In this document: positions 34,411 through 40,951 of the stretch, in pieces
How positions within the stretch are numbered: position 1 is the first letter of the stretch
Layout: the number at the start of each line of letters is the position of its first letter
Assembly: GCA_036821185.1 (NCBI GenBank)
Contig: DAISKD010000007.1
Span: forward strand, 1-49,697
Origin: CALJTV01 sp036821185
GTDB lineage: Bacteria; Chloroflexota; Dehalococcoidia; GIF9; UBA5629
Direction: 5' to 3'
Length of the DNA stretch: 49,697 bases
The notes under the pieces: model-generated
The model's input: only the letters and a program-made list of their open reading frames with translations
What the model was told of the DNA's origin: nothing
The model's database searches: none
Made by a program: the position numbers and the translations under genes

Positions 34411-35226
34411 ATGGTGCGACAACCGGTAGTTGCTGGGCAGTTCTATCCCGGCACGGCAGAGGGCTTAAGGGCGATGATAACTAGGCTGGTGGAGGTGGGG
34501 GCAAAGCGGGAGGAGGCGCTGGGGGTGGTGATACCACATGCCGGCTATGTATACTCGGGGTATGTGGCGGGGGCGGTGATATCGCGGATAAAGCTTAAGG
34601 ACGTGTTTATCATCATGGGACCCAACCACACCGGCATGGGCAAGGCTTTTGCCATCATGGCCGGGGGGACCTGGCGAACGCCGCTGGGGGATGTGGAGAT
34701 AGACTCGAGGCTGGCGAAGATGGTGCTAAGTGAAACGGAGCACCTGGAAGACGATGACGTCGCCCACCTATTCGAGCACTCGATAGAGGTGCAGGTGCCT
34801 TTCCTGCAGTATTTCCTGCCCGAGGTGCGCATCGTGCCGATGGTGTTATCCCATGCCAGGCTGGCGGTCTACAGGGAGATAGGCGGGGCGCTGGCAAGGG
34901 CGGTGAAACAGTACGGCGGCGGGGTGGTACTGCTTGCCAGCAGCGATATGACGCACTACGAGCCGCACGAGTCGGCCAAAAAGAAGGACAGTCAGGCAAT
35001 TGAAGCTATCTTAAAGCTGGACGAGGAGGAGCTAATGCGGCGGGTAACCGAGCTGGATATCTCCATGTGCGGCTATGCGCCGGTGGCATGCCTGATCGCC
35101 GCTTGCAAGGAGCTGGGGGCAAAGACAGCGGAGCTGGTGAAATATCAGACCAGCGGCGACACCTCCGGAGACTATCGGCGTGTGGTAGGCTACGCAGGAG
35201 TAATAGTAAAATGGAATACAGTATAG
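34411..35226 (+). CDS. amrB: AmmeMemoRadiSam system protein B (MEMO1 family)
   Basis: The 271-residue protein matches MEMO, related to extradiol dioxygenases. Putative metal ligands are the His in VIPHAGYVYSG, the His in GPNHTGMG and the Cys in DISMCGYAPV. The start at 34411 gives the typical N-terminus VRQPVVAGQFYPG and follows agggcagag; a longer upstream frame only overlaps amrS. It overlaps amrA by 16 bases. The function of bacterial MEMO proteins is unestablished. Confidence 0.93.
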   Translation: MVRQPVVAGQFYPGTAEGLRAMITRLVEVGAKREEALGVVIPHAGYVYSGYVAGAVISRIKLKDVFIIMGPNHTGMGKAFAIMAGGTWRTPLGDVEIDSRLAKMVLSETEHLEDDDVAHLFEHSIEVQVPFLQYFLPEVRIVPMVLSHARLAVYREIGGALARAVKQYGGGVVLLASSDMTHYEPHESAKKKDSQAIEAILKLDEEELMRRVTELDISMCGYAPVACLIAACKELGAKTAELVKYQTSGDTSGDYRRVVGYAGVIVKWNTV

Positions 35227-35735
35227 CAGAGCTACATCCCCTGGTGAAGCTGGCTAAGGAGGCAGTGGAGAATTATGTGCGCCACCGGAAGGTGGTAAAA
35301 CCGACCGAGCTGACGGCGGAGATGCGGGGTCGGGCGGGTGTGTTCGTCTCTCTAAAGAAACGGGGTCAGCTCAGGGGGTGCATCGGTACCTTCCTGCCTA
35401 CCCGGGAGAATATCGCCGAAGAGGTGGTGGCTAATGCCATCAGTTCCGCTACCCACGATCCCCGTTTCTATCCGGTGACGCTCGATGAGCTCGGGGAGCT
35501 GGAGTACAGTGTGGACGTGCTCTCCGAACCGGAGCCGGTCGACGATATAAGCCAGCTCGACCCGAAGAAGTACGGCGTCATCGTGGAGAGTGGCTATCGC
35601 CGGGGGCTGCTGTTGCCCGACCTAGAAGGGGTGGACACGGTGGAGGAGCAGATAAGGATATGCCGGGCTAAAGCGGGCATCGACCTTGAAGAGCCGGTGA
35701 AACTCTACCGTTTTACCGTGAAAAGGTACCGGTGA
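35211..35735 (+). CDS. amrA: AmmeMemoRadiSam system protein A (AMMECR1 domain)
   Basis: This 174-residue AMMECR1-domain protein contains the invariant LRGCIGT motif (about residues 56-62) and SATHDPRFYPVTLDEL. The start ATG at 35211 lies inside the end of amrB, with caggag ten bases upstream, so the pair is translationally coupled. AMMECR1 proteins are conserved from bacteria to humans but have no proven activity. It ends the operon; a promoter for the next gene lies just downstream. Confidence 0.92.
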   Translation: MEYSIAELHPLVKLAKEAVENYVRHRKVVKPTELTAEMRGRAGVFVSLKKRGQLRGCIGTFLPTRENIAEEVVANAISSATHDPRFYPVTLDELGELEYSVDVLSEPEPVDDISQLDPKKYGVIVESGYRRGLLLPDLEGVDTVEEQIRICRAKAGIDLEEPVKLYRFTVKRYR

Positions 35736-35744
35736 GGCTGGTAC

Positions 35745-35761
35745 TGTTGACATAATCAACA
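35745..35761. promoter_or_regulatory. Inverted repeat overlapping the -35 of the first CetZ-like gene
   Basis: TGTTGA-cataa-TCAACA is a perfect 6-bp inverted repeat that contains the TTGACA hexamer. A protein bound here would block RNA polymerase. Confidence 0.5.
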
Positions 35762-35775
35762 AATTGTGCCATAGT
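35747..35775 (+). promoter_or_regulatory. Promoter of the CetZ-like/rarA operon
   Basis: A perfect TTGACA and CATAGT are separated by 17 bases. The predicted start near 35782 leaves a 54-base leader ending in the ribosome site ggaagga. Confidence 0.6.
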
Positions 35776-35835
35776 GGAGGCGATGAAAAGACGGTCTGAC
35801 CGCACTGACTTAAAGTTAAAGGAAGGAACGGGAAC

Positions 35836-36945
35836 ATGAAACTGCTGGTTATCGGCATCGGTGACTGTGGTTGTCGCATTGCCCGCGAGTTTGCCGAACT
35901 CAACAGGATAGCGAAGTCGGAGCGGCGCGTTGACATAATCACCTGCGCCTACGGGATAAACAATGATGAGGCGGCGTTGGGCGAGATTATCGGCAAACAG
36001 GCACCGGAGTTGTTCAAGCCGGTGCCCATTCGTGGTTCGCTGGTGATGGACAAAAGCAGCGAGGCGGGGGCTGAGGTGATGAGGCAGGAGAGCGAGCGAG
36101 TGATGCTGGCATTGAGGCTGGGTGCCTTTGTGGAGACCGATGCCTTCATGCTGGTGGCGGCGGCTGGCGGTACGTTGGGCTCGGGTGGGGTCTCGGTGCT
36201 GGCGCGGTTGCTCAAGGAGCGTCGTGCCGGAAAGCCGGTGTATGCACTTATAGTGCTGCCCTTCGAGACGGAACTTGATGACCCACGTATCGTGCAGAAC
36301 AGCGCCGTGTGCCTTAAGTCGATAAACCGCGTTGCCGATGCGGTGATACTGGTGGACAATGGGGGATTGGGGACTGAGACCACGGTGATGCCGGTGGAGG
36401 CTATGGAAAAGGCGAACAAGGAGATAGTCTATCAGTTCTATGATTTACTCTGTGCCGGAGAGATGGCGGGTCCGAAGTATGCCGGTGGCAAGGTGCTGGA
36501 TGCCGGTGACATCATTCAGACGTTCGCCGGCTGGACATCCATCGGCACAGGGAAGGCACCTCTGGGCACACCGCTTTTGCCGTGGAAGCGGACGGAGACG
36601 TTCGACGAGAAGGGTTCAGAGACCCTCCGGGCGATAGAGGCGATGAATATGGCACTGATGCGCCTTTCTGTGGACTGCAAGCTGGAGGATGCCGGCAGGG
36701 CGTTGTTCCTGATCTCGGCGCCGCCGAGACAGGCCAATGTGGATATGATAAAGGTGCTGGCCAACAGGATGAGGGAGCTGGCACCCAATGCGGAGTTGAG
36801 GAACGGTAGCTTTTTCGGTGCCAAGAACTTTGTCCAGGTCACAGTTGCGGTCTCCGAGCTCATCTATCTGGACAGGGTGAGGACGCTGTACGAGAGGGCT
36901 GCAAAGCTGAGTAGCGTTGCCGGTGATGGGCCACCGGCGGAGTGA
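35836..36945 (+). CDS. CetZ-like tubulin/FtsZ-superfamily protein, copy 1, with altered GTP loop
   Basis: The 369-residue protein has the superfamily plan: an N-terminal Rossmann strand and loop, GIGDCG (7-12); a glycine-rich tubulin signature region, AAAGGTLGSGG (about 108-118); and a catalytic T7 loop L-D-A-G-D (221-225) followed by GWTSIGTGKA, equivalent to the FtsZ segment after NxDxxD. It resembles archaeal CetZ more than FtsZ in AEVMRQESERV and KPVYALIVLPFE. The signature loop carries one extra residue, GGT-L-GSG where copy 2 has GGTGSG. It shares long matched segments with the protein at 42340-43521. The stop is one base before rarA. A cytoskeletal role is inferred. Confidence 0.8.
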   Translation: MKLLVIGIGDCGCRIAREFAELNRIAKSERRVDIITCAYGINNDEAALGEIIGKQAPELFKPVPIRGSLVMDKSSEAGAEVMRQESERVMLALRLGAFVETDAFMLVAAAGGTLGSGGVSVLARLLKERRAGKPVYALIVLPFETELDDPRIVQNSAVCLKSINRVADAVILVDNGGLGTETTVMPVEAMEKANKEIVYQFYDLLCAGEMAGPKYAGGKVLDAGDIIQTFAGWTSIGTGKAPLGTPLLPWKRTETFDEKGSETLRAIEAMNMALMRLSVDCKLEDAGRALFLISAPPRQANVDMIKVLANRMRELAPNAELRNGSFFGAKNFVQVTVAVSELIYLDRVRTLYERAAKLSSVAGDGPPAE

Positions 36946-36946
36946 G

Positions 36947-38329
36947 ATGACGCTTTTTGACCTCGGGAAGCTGGAGCCGCAGGGGGAAAGGGTGGTGGGC
37001 GAGGATGTCCCATCTTCAGAGATGCCTCTTGCCGCCAGGATGAGGCCGCGCAACTTCGACGAATTTGTGGGGCAGGAGCATCTGGTGGGGAAAGGGCGGG
37101 TGCTGCGCCGGTGCATCGAAGCCGATGAGTTGCCATCGATGATCTTCTGGGGGCCGCCGGGCAGCGGCAAGACCTCGTTAGCTTACGTTATTGCCAACGT
37201 CACCAGGTCGCATTTCAGCCCCATGAGCGCGGTCAGCGCTGGGGTCTCCGACCTGCGACGTGTGATTGAGGAGGCGAAGCAGCGGCGCAAGACGGGGCAG
37301 CGCACCATCCTGTTTATCGACGAGATTCACCGGTTCAATAAGCTGCAGCAGGACGCCGTTTTGCCCTTTGTGGAGAACGGTGTGGTGACCTTGATCGGTG
37401 CTACCACGGAGAACCCGTCGTTTGAGGTCATCTCAGCACTGCTGTCGCGGTGTCGTGTGTTCACCCTGAACTCCCTGTCGGACGACGAGGTGCGCCTTAT
37501 CGTGGAGCGGGCGATTAAGGACCGGGAGCGGGGGCTGGGGAAGCTGGGGGTGGAGGTGGCAAAGGAGGCGCTGGATCACCTGGTGGTGATGGCTAACGGC
37601 GATAGCCGGGTGGCCCTGAATGCGCTGGAGATGGCGGTGAAGGCGACGCCGCCGGATGCTGAGGGTAAGCGGCATATCACCCTCCCGGTGATAGAGGAGG
37701 CGTTGCAGCACCGCGCCCTGCTCTATGATAAGAGCGGCGACCAGCATTATGACCTGATCTCGGCGTTGCATAAATCGCTACGCGGCTCCGACCCGGACGC
37801 TGCCCTTTACTGGCTGGGCAGGATGCTGGAGGCGGGGGAGGACCCGCTGTATATCGCCAGAAGGTTGGTGCGCTTCGCCTCTGAGGACGTGGGCATGGCT
37901 GACCCGCAGGCGCTGGTGGTGGCGGTGGCGGCACAGCAGGCGGTGCATTTCGTGGGCATGCCCGAGGGCAACCTGGCGCTGGCACAGGCGGCGGTCTACC
38001 TGGCTACGGCGCCGAAGAGCAATTCACTGTACCGGGGCTATTCTAAGGTGCAGGAGGACGTGGAGCAGACCCGCAATGACCCGGTGCCGCTGCACCTGCG
38101 CAATCCGGTGACGGGGCTGATGCGGTGGTTGGGCTACGGGAAGGGCTACAAGTATGCCCATGACTACCCCGACCATTTTGTCGAGCAGCAGTACCTACCT
38201 CCGCGGCTGCAGGGGAAGCGCTATTACCTCCCCGGAGAGCTGGGCTATGAAAAGGAGGTGGCTGAACGGCTGGAGAAGTGGTGGGGGAAGAAGGTGGAGG
38301 AGAGAGAGAAAGAGAAGGGGAAAGGATGA
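36947..38329 (+). CDS. rarA: Replication-associated recombination protein A (RarA/MgsA)
   Basis: This 460-residue AAA+ ATPase acts at stalled replication forks and is related to clamp-loader subunits and eukaryotic WRNIP1. It has the N-terminal MRPRNFDEFVGQEHL, Walker A GPPGSGKTS, Walker B ILFIDEIHRFN, sensor 1 LIGATTENPSFE and the tetramerisation-domain motif SEDVGMADP. The C-terminal PLHLRNPVT...YAHDYPDHFVEQQYLP is typical. I start at 36947 (MTLFDLGKLEP), one base after the CetZ-like stop, with ggagtgag as ribosome site, so the two are coupled. It overlaps the next gene by ATGA. Confidence 0.95.
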   Translation: MTLFDLGKLEPQGERVVGEDVPSSEMPLAARMRPRNFDEFVGQEHLVGKGRVLRRCIEADELPSMIFWGPPGSGKTSLAYVIANVTRSHFSPMSAVSAGVSDLRRVIEEAKQRRKTGQRTILFIDEIHRFNKLQQDAVLPFVENGVVTLIGATTENPSFEVISALLSRCRVFTLNSLSDDEVRLIVERAIKDRERGLGKLGVEVAKEALDHLVVMANGDSRVALNALEMAVKATPPDAEGKRHITLPVIEEALQHRALLYDKSGDQHYDLISALHKSLRGSDPDAALYWLGRMLEAGEDPLYIARRLVRFASEDVGMADPQALVVAVAAQQAVHFVGMPEGNLALAQAAVYLATAPKSNSLYRGYSKVQEDVEQTRNDPVPLHLRNPVTGLMRWLGYGKGYKYAHDYPDHFVEQQYLPPRLQGKRYYLPGELGYEKEVAERLEKWWGKKVEEREKEKGKG

Positions 38330-38979
38330 AGCGGGAAAGGGCGTCTTTCTACTGCGGGAAGTTTAAGCTGGAGGGAGTGTACTGTCTCCCCGATGGTGAC
38401 GGACGTTTTCCTGCGGTGGTGGTGTGCCATCCCCACCCGCTCTACGGGGGCTCCATGGACAATAATGTCGTCCAGGCGATAGGCTCGGCGCTGGTGGAGC
38501 GTTCCCTGGCGGTGCTGATGTTCAATTTCCGCGGTGTGGGTGGTAGCCAGGGCGCCTTCGGTGGAGGTGAGGGGGAGCAGGAGGACGTCAGGGCGGCGCT
38601 AGACTGGCTGTGCTCTCAGGCTGAGGTGGACGGGGCGAGGGTAGGGCTGGCGGGCTACTCCTTCGGGGCTGCGGTGGCACTGGCGGTCGCCTGTAGCGAT
38701 CAGCGGGTCAAGGCGGTGGCGCTGGTCTCGCTGCCGCTGATGGATGAGGCACAGGTAGTGCGGTCGCAGTCAGCCTTAGGCGGTTGCAGCATACCCAAGC
38801 TGCTGGTCTGCGGAGGAGAGGACTTCGTGGTGCCGATGGAGGCATTGGGACGGCTGGTGGAGCGGACGGCAGAGCCTAAGGAGGTCAGGGTCATCCCCGG
38901 GGCTGACCATTTCTGGTGGGGGGATGAGGGAGCGGTGGCGCAGACCGTGGCTGACTTTTTCTGCCGTCATATCGGGTGA
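38326..38979 (+). CDS. Alpha/beta hydrolase
   Basis: This 217-residue soluble hydrolase has the CHPHPLYGGSMDNNVV oxyanion region, FRGVGGSQG, the nucleophile elbow GYSFG, an acidic residue in GGEDFVVP and the catalytic His in GADHFWWG, so the Ser-Asp-His triad looks complete. The P-H-P-L-x-G-G-x-M-x-N-N segment marks the conserved family often annotated as dienelactone-hydrolase-like; the natural substrate is unknown. The ATG overlaps the rarA stop (ATGA) and aaagg precedes it, making it the third gene of the CetZ-like/rarA operon. Confidence 0.88.
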   Translation: MKRERASFYCGKFKLEGVYCLPDGDGRFPAVVVCHPHPLYGGSMDNNVVQAIGSALVERSLAVLMFNFRGVGGSQGAFGGGEGEQEDVRAALDWLCSQAEVDGARVGLAGYSFGAAVALAVACSDQRVKAVALVSLPLMDEAQVVRSQSALGGCSIPKLLVCGGEDFVVPMEALGRLVERTAEPKEVRVIPGADHFWWGDEGAVAQTVADFFCRHIG

Positions 38980-38985
38980 GGGGGG

Positions 38986-40095
38986 TTATTGTCCCCGCCG
39001 CAGCTCGGAGATACGCTGTCTGGCGGCGGTCACCAGCGATTGGTCCTGTGATATCTCGACCACCTTGTTGAAATCGGCAATAGCCAGACTGGTTTGACGA
39101 ATGCGGGCGTAGGCATTGCCCCGGTTGAAGTAGGCCAGAGGATATTCAGGATTGAGCTCGATAGCTTTGTTGAAGTCGGCGATGGCGAGGTCGTGCTGGT
39201 CCTTGTGGCTATAGGCTGAGCCACGGTTATTGTACGCTTTGGCGAAGTCCGGCTTGAGCTCGATGGCTTTGGTAAGGTCGGCGATGCCTTTGTCCCACTG
39301 CTCCAGTGCGTTATAAACGGTGCCGCGGTTGTAATAGGCTTCGACCAGCCCGGGGTCAAGCTCGATAGCTTTGGTGAAGTCGGCGATGGCCGGCTCCATT
39401 TCCCCCTTTGAGCCATATTCGATGCCCCGCTGGTTGTAGATCAGCGCCATCTCCTGCTGGAGCTGTTGCTTTGACGCCGGGTCGAGCCCTATGATCTTCT
39501 CTAAGTCGGCGATGGCCAGCCCCCATTCTCCCTGCACGCGGTATACCAGACTGCGATTGTAGTAGGCGATGGCATAGTCTGGCTTGAGGTATATCGCCCT
39601 GTTAAAATCGTCGAGCGCGGAGTCGAGCTGGTCAACATCGGTGTAGACTGAGCCGCGGTCGTTGTAAGCCATAAAATTGGAGGGGTCGAGCTCGATGCAT
39701 TTGGTAAAGTCGGCAATCGCCTTGTCCAAGTCACTGGTAAAGCGGTAGACCAGACCGCGGTTGTAGTAGGCCTCTACCAGCTTGGGGTCAAGTTCAATGG
39801 CTTTGCTCAGGTCAGCAATGGCTTGCTTGGCGTCTCCCTTGTTAGCATAAGCCCAGCCGCGGTTATTATAGGCGGTGGCGGCTTTGGGGTTGAGCTTGAT
39901 GGCGGCGCTGAACTCGTTTATGGCCTCATCCCATTTTTCCTGGGAGGCGTAGAGTGTCCCCTGTTCTATGTGCTGTTTCCATTCAGCCTCTCCGGCATCG
40001 GAGGACGGCGCCTCCCGCGAGCAGGCGGGCAAAAGGCACACCAGAGATAGTACCAGACAGGTAACGGCGAGAAGGCCGGCTATTCTATACTTCAT
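38986..40095 (-). CDS. Lipoprotein with nine tetratricopeptide repeats
   Basis: This 369-residue protein has an N-terminal signal ending in L-L-P-A-C (Cys about residue 25), a plausible lipobox, then about nine 34-residue TPRs. Most follow the pattern A-Y-x-N-R-G-x-x-Y ... A-I-A-D-x-x-K-A-I-E-L-x-P. The repeats are close to each other, suggesting recent internal duplication. It probably forms a superhelical interaction scaffold on the outer face of the membrane. I place the start at the ATG at 40095, five bases after AAGGAG; another ATG and a GTG lie just upstream in frame. It is convergent with the hydrolase. Confidence 0.9.
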   Translation of the reverse strand: MKYRIAGLLAVTCLVLSLVCLLPACSREAPSSDAGEAEWKQHIEQGTLYASQEKWDEAINEFSAAIKLNPKAATAYNNRGWAYANKGDAKQAIADLSKAIELDPKLVEAYYNRGLVYRFTSDLDKAIADFTKCIELDPSNFMAYNDRGSVYTDVDQLDSALDDFNRAIYLKPDYAIAYYNRSLVYRVQGEWGLAIADLEKIIGLDPASKQQLQQEMALIYNQRGIEYGSKGEMEPAIADFTKAIELDPGLVEAYYNRGTVYNALEQWDKGIADLTKAIELKPDFAKAYNNRGSAYSHKDQHDLAIADFNKAIELNPEYPLAYFNRGNAYARIRQTSLAIADFNKVVEISQDQSLVTAARQRISELRRGQ

Positions 40096-40137
40096 CATCA
40101 CTCCTTATAAGCGGCAAAAGACCGTTTTTGGCAGTCC

Positions 40138-40146
40138 AGTATAACA
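40138..40146 (-). promoter_or_regulatory. Extended -10 promoter of the TPR lipoprotein
   Basis: On the minus strand TGTTATACT fits TGnTATAnT. It lies 43 bases before the start codon. The -35 is weak. Confidence 0.45.
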
Positions 40147-40210
40147 TATCCCCAGGGATAACTGAAGTTTACCCCGTCTAACTTATAAACACGGGACCGA
40201 CTTCGCCGAT

Positions 40211-40453
40211 ACTATGGTCCCCTCTGCCTCGATAGGAGNNNNNNNNNNNNNNNNNNNNNNNNNNNNNNNNNNNNNNNNNNNNNNNNNNNNNNNNNNNNNN
40301 NNNNNNNNNNNNNNNNNNNNNNNNNNNNNNNNNNNNNNACTATGGTCCCCTCTGCCTCGATAGGAGAGGATGGCGACATTACAACCCCCTCCCTCTGGGA
40401 GAGGATGGCGACATTACGACCCTCTCCCCCTGGGAGAGGGGTAGGGTGAGGGC
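40211..40453. repeat. Repeat cluster around the second assembly gap
   Basis: After the gap a short unit, gaggatggcgacattac, occurs twice (about 40365 and 40402), interleaved with CCCTCCCTCTGGGAGAGG and CCCTCTCCCCCTGGGAGAGGGG palindromes, then TAGGGTGAGGG. The spacer 40147-40470 has no recognisable gene. Confidence 0.8.
40239..40338. other. Assembly gap (100 N) with duplicated flanks
   Basis: Exactly 100 N. The 28 bases at 40211-40238 are repeated at 40339-40366, so the joined contig ends overlap, as at the first gap. Confidence 0.95.
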
Positions 40454-40470
40454 TAAGGCAGACGACAGCC

Positions 40471-40499
40471 TTGACTTGCAGTGATAGAACGTTTGTACT
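40471..40499 (+). promoter_or_regulatory. Candidate promoter of the terminase genes
   Basis: TTGACT and TGTACT are 17 bases apart (TACTAT at spacing 19 is an alternative). Transcription would start at or near the ATG at 40506, so the first message could be almost leaderless. Confidence 0.4.
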
Positions 40500-40505
40500 A
40501 TCATA

Positions 40506-40658
40506 ATGGGCATGGGCAAGTTACTGGTGTTAGCGTTACAGCGGCGGAGGTATGATGTGGCGGCGCATGTGCTGGTATACGGGCTGGTGAAGGCGCGGCT
40601 GGAGCGAGTGAATCATGGTAGCAGACGGGAGCGGAGACAGCGGAAAGAAAAAGTCTAG
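40506..40658 (+). CDS. Small basic protein upstream of terminase genes
   Basis: This 50-residue frame starts ATGGGCATGGGC and encodes a short hydrophobic/basic peptide with the core RRRYDVAAHVLVYGLVKARLE and a highly basic C-terminus (RRERRQRKEKV). The C-terminal third overlaps the next gene in another frame, a layout typical of phage genes. No ribosome site is visible, in keeping with a possibly leaderless start. No family is recognised. It could be a chance frame, but its position and composition argue for a gene. Confidence 0.45.
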   Translation: MGMGKLLVLALQRRRYDVAAHVLVYGLVKARLERVNHGSRRERRQRKEKV

Positions 40659-40947
40659 CTTCTACAGCAGGGCGCTGGACGAGGCTGAGCGGCTGGAGTT
40701 CGAGGAGGCGAGGGGGATGGAGGGGCTGGACGAGGAGATCGCCATCCTGCGCTTAAAGTTGCGCTCGCTCATCGAGGAAGGTCCGCAGAACCTGCGCCTT
40801 GCCCTGGACACCGCCAGCACCATTGCCCGACTGGTGCGCACCCGCTACAACATCTCCAAGGAGCAGAAAAAGTCGCTGAAGCAGGCTATCACCAAGGTGC
40901 TTACCGAGATAGCTGTCCCCCTGGGCGTCAAAGCGCTGGTGAAGTAG
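40615..40947 (+). CDS. Unknown 110-residue protein, possible terminase accessory or small subunit
   Basis: The product is hydrophilic and predicted helical: an acidic stretch (DEAERLEFEEARGMEGLDEEIAIL) then LRLALDTASTIARLVRTRYNISKEQKKSLKQAI. No helix-turn-helix typical of small terminase subunits is obvious. It lies five bases before the terminase large subunit on the same strand. That position is normally the small subunit, so I infer an accessory role. The ATG has ggag ten bases upstream. Confidence 0.6.
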   Translation: MVADGSGDSGKKKSSFYSRALDEAERLEFEEARGMEGLDEEIAILRLKLRSLIEEGPQNLRLALDTASTIARLVRTRYNISKEQKKSLKQAITKVLTEIAVPLGVKALVK

Positions 40948-40951
40948 TCAG

